Assembly (NCBI RefSeq): GCF_017307495.1 | Contig: NZ_JAFKHE010000016.1 | Coordinates: 62,001-126,000 of the forward strand | Direction: 5' to 3' | DNA length: 64,000 bases | Origin: Devosia sp. | GTDB taxonomy: Bacteria > Pseudomonadota > Alphaproteobacteria > Rhizobiales > Devosiaceae | In this document: piece by piece, positions 52,027 through 62,203 of the stretch | Numbering within the stretch: the first letter of the stretch is position 1 | Layout of the letters: each line of letters begins with the position of its first letter | Made by a program: the position numbers and the translations under genes | Notes under the pieces: generated by a model | Told to the model about the DNA's origin: nothing | What the model saw: the letters and a program-made list of their open reading frames with translations, nothing else | The model's database searches: none

Positions 52027-53931
52027 TCAGCGGTAGCCGGAGGCCTGGAGTTCGAACAGCTCGGCGTATCGGCCGCCATTGGCCATCAGCTCGGCGTGCG
52101 TGCCCTGCTCCTCGACCTTGCCGTCGGCGAGCACGACGATGCGATCGGCCATGCGCACGGTCGAAAAGCGGTGTGAAATCAGCACCGCCGTGGTTCCCTC
52201 GGCGAGGCTCTTGAAGCGCTGGAACACTTCGGCTTCGGCCCGGGCGTCAAGCGCCGCGGTCGGCTCGTCGAGGATGATGATCTCGGCATCGCGCATGTAG
52301 GCGCGGGCGATGGCGAGCTTCTGCCACTCGCCGCCCGAGAGGTCGTGGCCCTTGGCGAAGGTGCGGCCCAGCATCTGGTCGTAGCCCTCGGGGAGCTTGC
52401 GGATCACCGCGTCCGCGAGGCTCTGCTCGGCGGCGGAGACGATCCGCTCGCGGTCAGCCGCCGCATCGATGCGGCCGACACCGATATTGTCGGAGGCCGA
52501 GAAGCTGTAGCGCAGGAAGTCCTGGAAGATGGCGCCGATATGGGTGCGCAGGTCGGCGAGGGCGAACTCGCGGATATCGATGCCGTCGATGGTGATGCGG
52601 CCCTCGTCGGGGTCGTAGAGCCGGGTGATCAGCTTGACGATGGTGGTCTTGCCCGCGCCGTTCTCGCCCACCAGGGCCAGCGTCTCGCCGGCGGCCACGG
52701 TGAAGCTCAGGTGGCGCACGGCCCAGGCATCGGAGCCGGGATAGCGGAAGCCGACATTGTCGAACACGATCCCCTGCCGGACCGGCACCGGAAAGGGCCT
52801 TGGGCGCTCAGGATCGACGATGGCCGGCTTGATCTCGAAAAAGCTGAACAGGTCGTCGAGATAGAGCGACTGTCCGGCGATCTGGGTGAAGCCGATGAGG
52901 ATCTGCTGCAGGTAGCCGTTGAGCTGATTGAAGCTGCCCGACAGGAAGACCAGCGTGCCGATGGTGAACTCGCCATGCAGCGTGCGCCAGACGATATAGG
53001 CGTAGGCGGCATAGTAGGTCAGGGTCGAGATCGAGGCGAGCAGGCCGGTCTGCAGGGCGCGCCGGATCGACAGATTGCGGTTCTCGATCAGGATCTGGTC
53101 GCTCAGCGTCCTGAACCGGCCGGAGAGGAACCCGCCCAGCCCGAACAGCTTGATCTCCTTGGCGCTTTCGGCGCTGGCCCCGATCTGGCGCAGGTATTCG
53201 AGCTGCCGTCGCTCGGGCGAGCGGTGGTGCGAGATCCAGTAGGCGAGGCGATTGAAGCGGAACTCGCCCCAGACGGCGGGAATGAGCGCAATGGCGAGCA
53301 GCCCGATCAGCAGGGGCGCATGGATGAAGAGCCCGGCGGCGAGCGCGATGGCGGTGATCATCGCCTGCGCCTGGCCGAACAGTTGCGAGATCACGGTGGA
53401 GCGCGACGAGGCCTGGCGGCGGGCGCGCTCGAGGCTGTCCTGATACTCGGACTGCTCGAAATGCTTGAGGTCGAGCTTGGCGGCATGCTGCATCAGCTCG
53501 AGGCTGACGGCATTGGAGTGGCTTTCGCCGAGGATGTTGTCGACCACGTTGATGGCGCGATTGAACGCGTCGCGGGCGAAGACGAGGATGAACTCGCCAC
53601 CCAGAAGCAGCATCAGGTAGGTGAGCCGACCGCTGTCGAGCCAGTCGGAGAGGCCCGGCCCGGGGCTCGGGAGGCCCGTCTGGTGCACGACCTCGTCGAT
53701 GATCAGCTTGGTGAACAGCAGCACCAGCGGCGGCTGGACGGCGACGACGAGGCGAAGCGCGATGGAGAGCGAGATCAGCCACGGACTGGTGCGCCACATC
53801 TGCGCGAAGAGACGCCCGAGGTGGCGGAGGGTCTTCAGGCGCTCACCCTTGTCGAAGGGCAAGGCAGTGGGAATGTCGGGGCCATTCACCCCGCCCCGTC
53901 CCCCACCCATCCTGCCACCGACACCACGCAT
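52027..53931 (-). CDS. ABC exporter, fused membrane and ATPase domains
   Basis: A 634-residue type I ABC exporter half-transporter. A six-helix membrane domain spans about residues 40-350, with an 'EYQDSLERARRQ' intracellular segment, and the ATPase (about 370-630) has Walker A 'GENGAGKTT', signature 'LSGGEWQK', Walker B 'IIILDEP' and 'ISHRFSTV'. It probably works as a homodimer. The signature 'LSGGEWQK' and 'EQSEYQDSLERA' are those of a subgroup near bacteriocin or lipid exporters of unknown cargo. No partner gene is adjacent. Confidence 0.88.
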   Translation of the reverse strand: MRGVGGRMGGGRGGVNGPDIPTALPFDKGERLKTLRHLGRLFAQMWRTSPWLISLSIALRLVVAVQPPLVLLFTKLIIDEVVHQTGLPSPGPGLSDWLDSGRLTYLMLLLGGEFILVFARDAFNRAINVVDNILGESHSNAVSLELMQHAAKLDLKHFEQSEYQDSLERARRQASSRSTVISQLFGQAQAMITAIALAAGLFIHAPLLIGLLAIALIPAVWGEFRFNRLAYWISHHRSPERRQLEYLRQIGASAESAKEIKLFGLGGFLSGRFRTLSDQILIENRNLSIRRALQTGLLASISTLTYYAAYAYIVWRTLHGEFTIGTLVFLSGSFNQLNGYLQQILIGFTQIAGQSLYLDDLFSFFEIKPAIVDPERPRPFPVPVRQGIVFDNVGFRYPGSDAWAVRHLSFTVAAGETLALVGENGAGKTTIVKLITRLYDPDEGRITIDGIDIREFALADLRTHIGAIFQDFLRYSFSASDNIGVGRIDAAADRERIVSAAEQSLADAVIRKLPEGYDQMLGRTFAKGHDLSGGEWQKLAIARAYMRDAEIIILDEPTAALDARAEAEVFQRFKSLAEGTTAVLISHRFSTVRMADRIVVLADGKVEEQGTHAELMANGGRYAELFELQASGYR

Positions 53932-54367
53932 CCCGAATAGTTAGGGGAGGCGGCGGCAGTTCTCAACCTGAACGGATGGCGAGCGCTGGACTGGCTCTGC
54001 GGAACCTCCGGAAAGCACAGTGCCTTGCGCACACCAATTCATCCGGCGGCCATCCGGACCCGGAGGATGTCAAAAAACTGGGCGGGGTGACCGGCGCGGT
54101 TTTGGCCACGCGGGTAGTCCGCAAATGAAACGGCCGTCGCCGCGCCGGTCAGATCGAGGTCTGAGTGAGACCGCTGCCGTGAGGGAGCGTGCGCGGCTGG
54201 TTCTCTCCACACCCCTGTTACCAGGACGGGACCTGACCAGTCGGCCGGTTGCCCACGACACCGACCCGCCATGGGACGACTCCCATGACCCTCGACATCC
54301 GGAGGTGGGGGGATAAGTTTGTTGGGTGGGCCGGTTCGTGGGGGAGCTATCCCGCCACCAACTCGGT

Positions 54368-54445
54368 GTCATCCCAGCGCAAGCTGGGATCCAGCTCTCG
54401 GCTGGCGCGGGCTGATGCTTGGGTCCCAGCTTTCGCTGGGATGAC
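54368..54445. repeat. REP-like palindrome pair
   Basis: GTCATCCCAGCGCAAGCTGGGATCC and an inverted partner ending in CCCAGCTTTCGCTGGGATGAC, the fourth member of the family at 23045, 28641 and 33071, here with A/T at the variable stem position. Confidence 0.8.
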
Positions 54446-54529
54446 AGCTGGTGGGTGGGGCAGCACGGTGCCCAACTCCCCCCTCCGCTTGCCGGCCATT
54501 CGAGCGTAGCTCTCATTGCCTTCTCACCT

Positions 54530-54554
54530 AAAATCGCTCCACTGGAGCGATTTT
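54530..54554. terminator. Bidirectional terminator hairpin
   Basis: AAAATCGCTCC and GGAGCGATTTT form a perfect 11-bp stem around ACT, giving A and T runs at both ends. It lies 57 bases beyond the stop of the minus-strand gene at 54611-55129. Confidence 0.65.
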
Positions 54555-54610
54555 GCCTTCGCTCGCCACCAACTCGGGGGCGGCAAGCCCTGTCATGACG
54601 CAAGCCGCCG

Positions 54611-55129
54611 TCAGGGCTGCGATTCGCTGGAGCGACGGTCCACATCCTCGCCGAATGCAACCATCTCCGCACGATCTGCGAAGGCCCGGATCGGCACAAG
54701 GATCACCTCGGGGGGCACGTCGATGAAGACGTAAGCGTCTGTGATGGTGACCGCGGCGATGGTCTCGTAGGCCGCAAAGGACTTGTGCCCGTCCCGATCC
54801 ACGGCCAGGTGATCGCCCCACTGTTCGAGCCTCACCGAAGCTGGTGCGGGAGCGCGCCTTCGGGCGCGCCAGCGCGCCGCAAGGGTCATCGCCGCCGTCG
54901 CGAGGCCGTAGCCGACCGCGATCAGGACCAGCGCCGCCAGCCAGAACCGCCAGCTCCACTCCGGCCCGACCCAGTCGGGCGGCAGGAAGGCCACCGATCC
55001 ACCCGAGGCGCCAAGCCAGATCAGCAGCGCCCACTTGCGCCAGCCGATCATCTCGCGCGGCAACGATTCGTAGGCCAACGCGTCGGCGGGGGTAAGGGCG
55101 TAGCTGAGGGTGAGGAGCGGTTGGGTCAT
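54611..55129 (-). CDS. Small membrane protein with YcxB-like C-terminus
   Basis: A 172-residue protein. It has an N-terminal cytoplasmic segment 'LLTLSYALTPADALAYESLPREM', two hydrophobic helices at about 32-48 and 60-80, and a C-terminal domain with 'VTITDAYVFIDVPPEVILVPIRAF', the pattern of YcxB-like proteins, whose function is not established. The ATG at 55129 is preferred to a TTG at 55141. It is downstream of infB on the same strand, where rbfA and truB usually lie. Confidence 0.7.
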   Translation of the reverse strand: MTQPLLTLSYALTPADALAYESLPREMIGWRKWALLIWLGASGGSVAFLPPDWVGPEWSWRFWLAALVLIAVGYGLATAAMTLAARWRARRRAPAPASVRLEQWGDHLAVDRDGHKSFAAYETIAAVTITDAYVFIDVPPEVILVPIRAFADRAEMVAFGEDVDRRSSESQP

Positions 55130-55142
55130 CAACCTAGGCAAA

Positions 55143-55164
55143 GGGCACGGTTTGATCCGCGCCC
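55143..55164 (-). terminator. Weak terminator after infB
   Basis: On the minus strand GGGCGCGG and CCGTGCCC pair around ATCAAA with one mismatch, followed by TTTGCC. It lies 29-50 bases beyond the infB stop codon. Confidence 0.4.
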
Positions 55165-55192
55165 TCTGAGATACCCTGCGATGGAGAACCGC

Positions 55193-57895
55193 TTACAGCG
55201 TGCGCGTCACCTGCTCCACGCGGAAGCATTCGATGACGTCGCCGGCGCGGATGTCTTCGTAGTTCTCGAAGGCCATGCCACATTCCTGGCCGACCGGGAC
55301 TTCCTTGACCTCATCCTTGAAGCGCTTGAGCGTCTTGAGCTTGCCTTCGTGGACCACGACGTTGTCGCGCAGCAGGCGCACGCCGGCGCCGCGTTCGACG
55401 ATCCCTTCGGTGACACGGCAGCCGGCGACCTTGCCGACCTTGGTGATGTTGAACACCTCGAGGATCTCGGCGTAGCCGATGAAGGTCTCGCGACGTTCCG
55501 GCTTCAGCAGGCCCGACATCGCCGCCTTCACGTCATCCACGAGGTCGTAGATGATGTTGTAGTAGCGGATCTCGATGCCGTCGCGGGTCGCGAGGTCGTT
55601 GGCCTGCTTGTTGGCGCGGACGTTGAAGCCGATGATGATGGCGTTGCTGGCCGTGGCCAGGGTCACGTCGGATTCGGTGATGCCGCCCACGCCGCTCATC
55701 AGGATCTGGGCCGACACTTCCTCGGTCGAGAGCTTGTTGAGCGAGGCGTTGATCGCCTCGACCGAGCCCTGCACGTCGCCCTTGATGATCAGCGGGAACT
55801 TGGCGATGCCCGAGGCCTTGAGCTGATTCATCATCTGCTCGAGGCTGGTGGCGCCGCCGCCTGCCGTCTTCTCGCGAATGGCGCGCTGGCGATACTCGGT
55901 GACTTCGCGGGCACGCGCTTCGGTCTCGACCACCGAGAAGCGGTCGCCCGCACTCGGCACGCCGGTAAAGCCCAGAACTTCGACCGGCACGGACGGTCCG
56001 GCTTCCTTGACCTGCTCACCCTTGTCCGAAATCAGCGCGCGAACGCGGGCGAACTCGGTACCGGCAACGACGATGTCGCCGATGGCGAGCGTGCCGCGCT
56101 GCACCAGCACGGTCGCCACCGCACCGCGGCCGCGATCGAGCTTGGCTTCGATGACCAGGCCCTCGGCGCGCCCATCGCGGGCCACCTTGAGCTCGAGCAC
56201 TTCGGCCTGCAGCAGGATGGTTTCGAGCAGCTTGTCGAGGCCGGCCTTGGTGACGGCCGAAACTTCGACGTCGAGCACGTCGCCGCCCATCGATTCGACG
56301 AACACTTCGTGCTGCAGCAGCTCGGTACGGACGCGCTGCGGATTGGCCGACGGCTTGTCCATCTTGTTGATGGCCACGATGATCGGAACCCCGGCCGCCT
56401 TGGCGTGCTTGATGGATTCGATCGTCTGCGGCATCACGCCGTCATCGGCCGCCACCACCAGCACCGCGATATCGGTGGCCTGGGCGCCACGGGCACGCAT
56501 GGCGGTGAACGCCTCGTGGCCCGGGGTATCGAGGAAGGTGATCTTCTGGCCGTTCACTTCGACCTGGTAGGCGCCGATGTGCTGGGTGATGCCACCGGCT
56601 TCGCCGGAGACCACATTGGTCTGGCGGATGGCGTCGAGCAGCGAGGTCTTGCCGTGGTCGACGTGGCCCATGATGGTCACGACCGGCGCGCGGTTGGTCA
56701 GGTCCTCGGCCTTGTCGTCAGCCGGGATGTCGTACAGGCCTTCTTCCACGTCGGCATCCGACACACGCTTGACCGTGTGGCCGAGCTCGGTGGCGATCAG
56801 CTCGGCGGTATCGGCGTCGAGGATGTCGGTGATCTTCACCATCTGGCCCTGGGCCATCAGGATCTTGATCACGTCGACGGCGCGCTCGGCCATGCGGTTG
56901 GCGAGTTCCTGGACGGTGATCGCCTCGGGAATGGTCACCTCGCGGCTGAGCTTGGGCGCCGCCTGCTGGTTGCGGCCCATCTTCTTGTCGCGACGACGGC
57001 GCATGGCGGCGAGCGACGGACCGCGATCGCGATCGGACTCGGTACCGGCATTGGTCACCGTCAGGCGGCTGCGGGCAAAGGCTTCCTCGCCGGCGCGACG
57101 GGTCGGCCGCTCGGGCGTCGCCGGAACACGGGCAGCGCCGCCACGACGGGCATTCTCCAGCTCATTGGCGCTGACCAGCGGACGCGCGGCCGGCGCGGTG
57201 CGGGTCTTGCGGCCATCGGCCTCGGACGGCGGCGCCGGCGGGATATTGGCGCCCGGGGTCGAAGCGGGCCGACGCTGCGGCGCGGTCTCGGCGGCGCGAC
57301 GAGCCGGCGACACGCGCGGTTCGCGCGAGACGGTCGACACCTCGGCGACTTCCTCGAGGGCCTTCTCGGCCTCGGCGGCGCGCGCCTTGGCTTCCTCGGC
57401 GCGCTGCGCCTCTTCGCGCAGGGCGCGACGGCGGGCATCTTCCTCGGCGCGGCGGGCTTCCTCGGCGCGGGCGCGGGCATCGTCCTCGGCCTGGCGACCG
57501 GCGGCTTCGCGCAGGGCGCGGGCCCGGGCGTCGGCCTCGGTGGCGCTCAGGCCGCCGCCGGGACGCGGTGCGCCGCCCGAACGCAGCGGCGGACGCTGGC
57601 CGGGGCGGTTGTCATAGGAGGGACGGCCACCCTGGGCCGCGCCGCCCGAAGCGGGGCGTGCGCCCGCCGGGGCTCCCGCGCCGGTCTGGCCTTGGCGCTG
57701 CGGAGCGCCGGTCGAGCCATGCGGCACGTGCGGCGCGCCGGGAGTGCCCGGAGGAACGAAGCGGGTGCGCTTCTCGACGACCACGGTCCGCGACGAGCGC
57801 GTCATGTTCGGGCGGTTCCCCAGGTTGGGAGCCCCCTTCAAGGACAGCGTCTTCTTGCCGGCACCCGAATCTTGCTTGTCGTCGTTATCAGCCAT
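55193..57895 (-). CDS. infB: Translation initiation factor IF-2
   Basis: A 900-residue IF-2 starting at ATG 57895 (an in-frame GTG 21 bases upstream is less likely). The first 300 residues are a low-complexity region: a Gly/Pro/Arg-rich part and then a long charged helical stretch rich in Arg, Ala and Glu. An IF-2 N domain follows, then the G domain with P-loop 'GHVDHGKT' (410-417), 'DTPGHEAF' and 'NKMD', and C-terminal domains that bind initiator tRNA. It is the last gene of rimP-nusA-ylxR-infB. Confidence 0.97.
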   Translation of the reverse strand: MADNDDKQDSGAGKKTLSLKGAPNLGNRPNMTRSSRTVVVEKRTRFVPPGTPGAPHVPHGSTGAPQRQGQTGAGAPAGARPASGGAAQGGRPSYDNRPGQRPPLRSGGAPRPGGGLSATEADARARALREAAGRQAEDDARARAEEARRAEEDARRRALREEAQRAEEAKARAAEAEKALEEVAEVSTVSREPRVSPARRAAETAPQRRPASTPGANIPPAPPSEADGRKTRTAPAARPLVSANELENARRGGAARVPATPERPTRRAGEEAFARSRLTVTNAGTESDRDRGPSLAAMRRRRDKKMGRNQQAAPKLSREVTIPEAITVQELANRMAERAVDVIKILMAQGQMVKITDILDADTAELIATELGHTVKRVSDADVEEGLYDIPADDKAEDLTNRAPVVTIMGHVDHGKTSLLDAIRQTNVVSGEAGGITQHIGAYQVEVNGQKITFLDTPGHEAFTAMRARGAQATDIAVLVVAADDGVMPQTIESIKHAKAAGVPIIVAINKMDKPSANPQRVRTELLQHEVFVESMGGDVLDVEVSAVTKAGLDKLLETILLQAEVLELKVARDGRAEGLVIEAKLDRGRGAVATVLVQRGTLAIGDIVVAGTEFARVRALISDKGEQVKEAGPSVPVEVLGFTGVPSAGDRFSVVETEARAREVTEYRQRAIREKTAGGGATSLEQMMNQLKASGIAKFPLIIKGDVQGSVEAINASLNKLSTEEVSAQILMSGVGGITESDVTLATASNAIIIGFNVRANKQANDLATRDGIEIRYYNIIYDLVDDVKAAMSGLLKPERRETFIGYAEILEVFNITKVGKVAGCRVTEGIVERGAGVRLLRDNVVVHEGKLKTLKRFKDEVKEVPVGQECGMAFENYEDIRAGDVIECFRVEQVTRTL

Positions 57896-58017
57896 GTATC
57901 TCGCGTCTTCCTTCACGAAACGTGCCCCAAGACAGTGCGTCGCCGCGCTTTCCGAACACGTCCGATGGTCGGGCTCAGGGGGCGGCTGGGCGCTGCCGCG
58001 CCGCTCGAATAACCCAT

Positions 58018-58644
58018 CTAGTTGGCGTTGTAACGAGCCAGTCTTTCAGCTCGTTGCACCGCCGCCTGGGCCGCACCCCCTCTGGTGAGCGCAGCATGTA
58101 TCACATTTTCGATCCCGAGTGCCAAACCCATTTGGCCGGAATCGAGCAATTCGAAATGCGGGGTTTCCGAGGGGTTGAGCCCCGCTTCCGCCGCCGCCAT
58201 GGTATAGCCCTTGAGCGAACCCAGGAGCTTGTTCCTGCCGTCCTCGGCCGCGTCCGTCGCGGTCAGCAGCGCCAGGACTTCGCCGGTCTCGATCGCCGAC
58301 TTCACCTTGCTGGCCCCGGTGACCAGCTGCCCGGCCTTCCGCGCGAGGCTGAGGGCGCTCAGATAGCGCTCCTCGAGCCGCCGGCGCGTCAGCCCGGCCA
58401 GATCGTCCGGCACCTTCACCTCGGCCTTGAGGCTTCTGGCGAAGGCCTTCTTCTTTTGCGCCTCGGCGACGGCTTTCGCCCCGAGGCTGATCCAGACACC
58501 CCGGCCCTCGGCCCTGGCGTCCGTGTCAGGCACCAGTTCGCCGTCGGGTGAGACGACGAACCGGATCAGGTCGGCGGCGGGCTTCACCTCGCGGGTGAGC
58601 GCGCACATCCGCTCGGTTTCCTCGCTACGCGGCAAAGCCACCAA
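58018..58644 (-). CDS. YlxR-family RNA-binding protein with L7Ae-like domain
   Basis: A 208-residue protein with an N-terminal YlxR (DUF448) domain ('[20 protein letters not shown]', 'GRGVWISLG') and a C-terminal L7Ae/L30e-like part ('[21 protein letters not shown]'). Both are small RNA-binding folds. It lies between nusA and infB, as is usual in alphaproteobacteria. The start is either TTG 58644 or GTG 58641; neither is strong. Confidence 0.92.
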   Translation of the reverse strand: MVALPRSEETERMCALTREVKPAADLIRFVVSPDGELVPDTDARAEGRGVWISLGAKAVAEAQKKKAFARSLKAEVKVPDDLAGLTRRRLEERYLSALSLARKAGQLVTGASKVKSAIETGEVLALLTATDAAEDGRNKLLGSLKGYTMAAAEAGLNPSETPHFELLDSGQMGLALGIENVIHAALTRGGAAQAAVQRAERLARYNAN

Positions 58645-58652
58645 ACGCCCGA

Positions 58653-60248
58653 TTACGCGGGCGCCCCTTCCTCGATCGCCTCTTCGGCGGTCGCCAGATC
58701 GGCTTCGGTGATCCAGCCGGCCTTCAGGCGGGCCTGCAGGATCATCTCCTCGGCTTCCTCGCGCGAAACGGGGAAGTCCTTGAAGGTGCCGTCGAAGCGC
58801 TTGGTCTCGCCGTCCTTGCGTTCGGTCCAGCCGACCAGGTCGTCGGCGGCGCAGCCGGCAAAGTCCTCGACATTCTTGACCCCGTCATGGCCCAGCGCGA
58901 CCAGCATGGCCGCATTGAGACCCGGGATCTCGTAGAGGTCGTCCGAAACGCCGAGCTTGATGCGCTCGTCGTCGTTGGCCTTCTCGATCGCCGCCAGGTA
59001 GTCAGCGGCGCGCTGCTGGATTTCTCCGGCAGTCTCTTCGTCGAAGCCCTGGATCGAGGCGATTTCGGACGCATCGATGTAGGCGAGTTCCTCGACCGAC
59101 GAGAAGCCTTCGGAAGCCAATAGTTGGGCAACCATCTCGTCAACATCAAGGGCCTGCATGAACAAAGCAGAGCGCTCGGTGAATTCCTTCTGGCGGCGCT
59201 CGGACTCTTCGGCCTCGGTGAGGATGTCGATGTCCCATCCGATCAGCTGCGAAGCCAGGCGCACGTTCTGGCCGCGGCGGCCGATGGCGAGCGAGAGCTG
59301 CTCGTCGGGCACCACCACTTCGATGCGCTCGGCCTGCTCGTCGAGCACGACCTTGGCGACATCGGCCGGCTGCAGCGCCGAGACGACGAGATCGGCGATG
59401 CTCTCGGTCCAGGGAATGATGTCGATCTTTTCGCCCTGCAGCTCGGCGACGACAGCCTGCACGCGGCTGCCGCGCATGCCGACGCAGGCGCCGACCGGGT
59501 CGATCGAAGAATCCGACGAGGTGACGGCGATCTTGGCGCGGCTGCCGGGGTCACGGGCAATGGAGCGGATGGTGATGATGCCGTCGTAGATTTCCGGCAC
59601 TTCCTGCTGGAAGAGCTTGGCCATGAACTGCGGGTGGGTACGGCTCAGGAAGATCTGCGGCCCGCGCTGCTCGCGGCGCACGTCGTAGATATAGGCGCGG
59701 ACGCGGTCGCCGTAGCGGTAGAGCTCGCGCGGGATCAGCTCGTCGCGGCGGATGATGGCTTCGCCGCGGCCCAGGTCGACGATGACGTTGCCGTATTCGA
59801 CGCGCTTGACGGTGCCGTTGACGATCTCGCCGACGCGGTTGATGTATTCCTCGTACATGCGGTCGCGCTCGGCATCGCGCACCTTCTGCACGATCACCTG
59901 CTTGGCCGACTGGGCAGCGATGCGGCCGAACTCGATCGGCGGCAGCGGCTCGGTCAGGAAGTCGCCGAGCTTGGCGTCGGCGGCCTTGGCCTTGGCATAC
60001 TTGAGCTCGATCTGGCGCGAGGGCTCCTCGACCGCGTCGACGACCTCGAGCAGGCGCCACAGGCGCAGTTCGCCGGTCTTGGGATTGATCTCGGCGCGGA
60101 CATTGGTCTCGGCGCCGTAGCGGGTCTTGGCCGCCTTCTCGATGGCGTCCTGCATCGACTCGATGACGATCATGCGATCGATCGACTTCTCGCGGGCAAC
60201 GGCATCAGCGATCTGGAGCAGCTCCAGGCGGTTCGCGCTAACGGCCAT
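58653..60248 (-). CDS. nusA: Transcription termination/antitermination protein NusA
   Basis: A 531-residue NusA: N-terminal RNA polymerase-binding domain (about 1-130), S1 domain (about 135-200), two KH domains (about 200-345, with '[19 protein letters not shown]' and '[14 protein letters not shown]'), and two C-terminal helix-hairpin-helix repeats ('[21 protein letters not shown]'-type), which alphaproteobacteria often carry. It controls pausing, termination and antitermination. It follows rimP with no gap. Confidence 0.97.
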   Translation of the reverse strand: MAVSANRLELLQIADAVAREKSIDRMIVIESMQDAIEKAAKTRYGAETNVRAEINPKTGELRLWRLLEVVDAVEEPSRQIELKYAKAKAADAKLGDFLTEPLPPIEFGRIAAQSAKQVIVQKVRDAERDRMYEEYINRVGEIVNGTVKRVEYGNVIVDLGRGEAIIRRDELIPRELYRYGDRVRAYIYDVRREQRGPQIFLSRTHPQFMAKLFQQEVPEIYDGIITIRSIARDPGSRAKIAVTSSDSSIDPVGACVGMRGSRVQAVVAELQGEKIDIIPWTESIADLVVSALQPADVAKVVLDEQAERIEVVVPDEQLSLAIGRRGQNVRLASQLIGWDIDILTEAEESERRQKEFTERSALFMQALDVDEMVAQLLASEGFSSVEELAYIDASEIASIQGFDEETAGEIQQRAADYLAAIEKANDDERIKLGVSDDLYEIPGLNAAMLVALGHDGVKNVEDFAGCAADDLVGWTERKDGETKRFDGTFKDFPVSREEAEEMILQARLKAGWITEADLATAEEAIEEGAPA

Positions 60249-60878
60249 TTAGTTGGTCTCCTGTTCAGAGTCGGCAGATTCTTCGTCGGATGGGAGTTCG
60301 ACGGTCTCGATGTCTTCATCGTCGTCGATGGGGAATTCTTCCTGGTCGACCTGCGCCATGTTCATCAGCGCGTCGGTCATCACCAGCTTGGCGTCGGCGA
60401 GCAGCGCCAGCGGCAGCTTGTGGTCGGGGTCGGTGTCGCGGGGGGCGTCGGGCAGGGTGATGGTCACGGTGTCGGCGTCGACGGCCTTGATCAGCCCACG
60501 GAAGCGCTTCCTCCCGTCGAGCAGGTCGGACAGCTCGATCTTGGCCTCGTGGCCGATATAGGCCGCGAAGTCGCGGGCGCGGACCAGCGGACGGTCGATG
60601 CCGGGCGACGACACCTCGAGGTGGTACTCGCGATCGATCGGATCCTCGACGTCGAGCACGGGCGAGACGTCCTTGCTCAGCCGCTCGCAGTCGGTGATGG
60701 TGAAGCGCCCGTCCTTGTCCTCGGCCATGATCTGCAGGGTCATCCCGTTCTCCTGCGTGATCTTCACACGCACGAGGCTGTAGCCGAGATCATTGGCCAC
60801 CGGCTCGATGATGCGGGCAATGCGCGCTTCGAGTCCGGTTTCCTTGACGTAGCGTTTCTCAGTGAGGTCGAAGGTCAT
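60249..60878 (-). CDS. rimP: Ribosome maturation factor RimP
   Basis: A 209-residue RimP, needed for 30S subunit maturation. It has the N-terminal domain 'IIEPVANDLGYSLVRVKI', the conserved 'DREYHLEVSSPGIDRPL' and the SH3-like C-terminal domain, then an acidic tail of about 30 residues rich in Asp and Glu. ATG 60878 is preferred to an upstream GTG or ATG in frame. The stop codon directly abuts the nusA start, so translation is coupled. Confidence 0.95.
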   Translation of the reverse strand: MTFDLTEKRYVKETGLEARIARIIEPVANDLGYSLVRVKITQENGMTLQIMAEDKDGRFTITDCERLSKDVSPVLDVEDPIDREYHLEVSSPGIDRPLVRARDFAAYIGHEAKIELSDLLDGRKRFRGLIKAVDADTVTITLPDAPRDTDPDHKLPLALLADAKLVMTDALMNMAQVDQEEFPIDDDEDIETVELPSDEESADSEQETN

Positions 60879-60930
60879 TGGGTCGTCTTGTCTGGCGGCT
60901 GCGCGCGTAACGGCGCGCACGTCGCCCTGG

Positions 60931-60976
60931 AAAACAAAAAGAGCGGGGGCCGGTCAGGCACCCACTCCCGCTTTAA
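60931..60976 (-). terminator. Rho-independent terminator of the ketopantoate-reductase-like gene
   Basis: On the minus strand AAAGCGGG pairs with CCCGCTCTTTTTG, giving a stem followed by a T-rich tail (TTTTTGTTTT). It lies 59 bases beyond the stop of the gene at 61035-62054 and upstream of rimP. Confidence 0.75.
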
Positions 60977-61034
60977 AGCCAGAGATGTTGTTGGCGCTCA
61001 TATAGCGCCGATGAGGGGTTGGCGCAAGGTGCTC

Positions 61035-62054
61035 TCAGAGGCCGAGCCGGCGGGCCAGTTCTTCGACGCTCATCGAGCCCGGGGCGGCGCCCTGGCCAGC
61101 GAGCTCGCGCCCGACCGTGCACAGTGCCGCGTTCACCGGCGTCGGCACCCCGTGCAGCCGGCCGAGCAGGACGATTTCGCCGTTCAGATAGTCGGTCTCG
61201 ATGCTGCCCGTGCCGCGCTTGAGGCTTTGCGCCGACGAGCCACCGACCCGCACATAGCCATCGACTTGACCCAGTTCCATCACGCCTTTCCGGCGTTCGC
61301 TGGCCCAACCGATATCGAGCCGGTCGATTCCGGCAGCGCGATAGACTGTGTCGGCTTCGGACCGGACCGCGGCCATGATCTCGGCGAGGAGGTTGCGTTC
61401 GCCGGCGGCATCGGCCGCCTTGCCGAGGGACTCCAGCCGGGCATTGCGGTTCCCAAGTGCCGCTTCGACGACGTTGGCGAGATTCTCGAACAGCTTTCCG
61501 TATTTCGACCGCATGACGTGTTCCGCCGGTGTGACCGCCAGGTTGGCGTTCGTCAGTGCCGCGGCGATAGCGGTGGTGATGTCGTCAGCGCCGGACGGAT
61601 AGCGTCCGATATCGAGAATGCCGTGCCGGGGCGTGCCGAAGCAGGACACCTCGCCTGGGATGGTGTAGTCGGCCGGGGTCATTACCGTTGCGCCGTAGAC
61701 CTTGGCGAAATAGCGCAGCGCCAGCCGCTCGTTGTTCACCCCGTTCTGGGCGCAGATAACCGGGCGGTCGCCGAAGCCGGCATCGCGCAGGGCGACCAGC
61801 GCATCGGCGGTATCCTGCGACTTCATCGTCAGCATGACGATATCGCCATCCGCAAAGGCGATCTCGGCGGGTGTGGCGACGACGGCAAAGCGCATGCGCT
61901 CGCTACCCTGAGGTGTGCGGAACAGCAGGCCATTGGCCTTCACTGCCTCGAGCATTGCGCCGCGGGCGATCCCCACGACCTCGTGCCCGGACCTCGCGAG
62001 GGCCGCCGCGAAGGTGCCGCCGACTGCGCCGAGTCCGAAGATGATGAACCGCAT
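61035..62054 (-). CDS. 2-dehydropantoate 2-reductase family protein
   Basis: A 339-residue NADP-dependent reductase of the ketopantoate reductase (PanE/ApbA) family. The N-terminal Rossmann motif is 'FGLGAVGGTFAAAL', the NADP site continues in 'TMKSQDT', and the catalytic lysine lies in 'SKYGKLFENL'. It would reduce ketopantoate for pantothenate synthesis, but family members also act on other 2-keto acids and no other pan gene is near. ATG 62054 is preferred. A clear terminator follows. Confidence 0.85.
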   Translation of the reverse strand: MRFIIFGLGAVGGTFAAALARSGHEVVGIARGAMLEAVKANGLLFRTPQGSERMRFAVVATPAEIAFADGDIVMLTMKSQDTADALVALRDAGFGDRPVICAQNGVNNERLALRYFAKVYGATVMTPADYTIPGEVSCFGTPRHGILDIGRYPSGADDITTAIAAALTNANLAVTPAEHVMRSKYGKLFENLANVVEAALGNRNARLESLGKAADAAGERNLLAEIMAAVRSEADTVYRAAGIDRLDIGWASERRKGVMELGQVDGYVRVGGSSAQSLKRGTGSIETDYLNGEIVLLGRLHGVPTPVNAALCTVGRELAGQGAAPGSMSVEELARRLGL

Positions 62055-62137
62055 CGTCCTGCTCCCCTTTGCCGGCAGTCTGGCGGCTGGCGCGCGCAGA
62101 CGCAACCGGGCGCAAGTGCGGGGCGGCGCGGTTGCCT

Positions 62138-62157
62138 CTATCGGCATCTGCCGATAG
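62138..62157. promoter_or_regulatory. Perfect 20-base inverted repeat in a divergent promoter region
   Basis: CTATCGGCA-TC-TGCCGATAG, arms of 9 bases, lies between the ketopantoate-reductase-like gene and the divergent aldo/keto reductase gene. Size and symmetry fit a TetR- or LysR-like operator; no regulator gene for it is adjacent except the MerR-like gene beyond the reductase. Confidence 0.45.
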
Positions 62158-62203
62158 ACTGGCGCCTCCCTTCCCGTCTCCCGAAATCACGGACATCGAC
62201 ATC

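Larger units (their letters stand above)
53932..54610. other. 679-base region without a convincing gene
   Basis: Short open frames occur on both strands but none has a good ribosome site, recognisable domain or codon pattern like the neighbours. The region contains a REP-like pair (54368-54445) and a bidirectional hairpin (54530-54554). The part 54040-54300 looks like decayed sequence or a leader; I see nothing else in it. Confidence 0.6.

Noticed and set aside
54020..54509. Short open frames on both strands in the 53.9-54.6 kb gap
   Set aside because: They lack ribosome sites and recognisable domains and run into a REP palindrome.
54785..58012. A very long plus-strand open frame opposite infB
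   Set aside because: It mirrors infB codon for codon on the opposite strand. High GC suppresses stop codons there; the minus-strand product has all IF-2 motifs.
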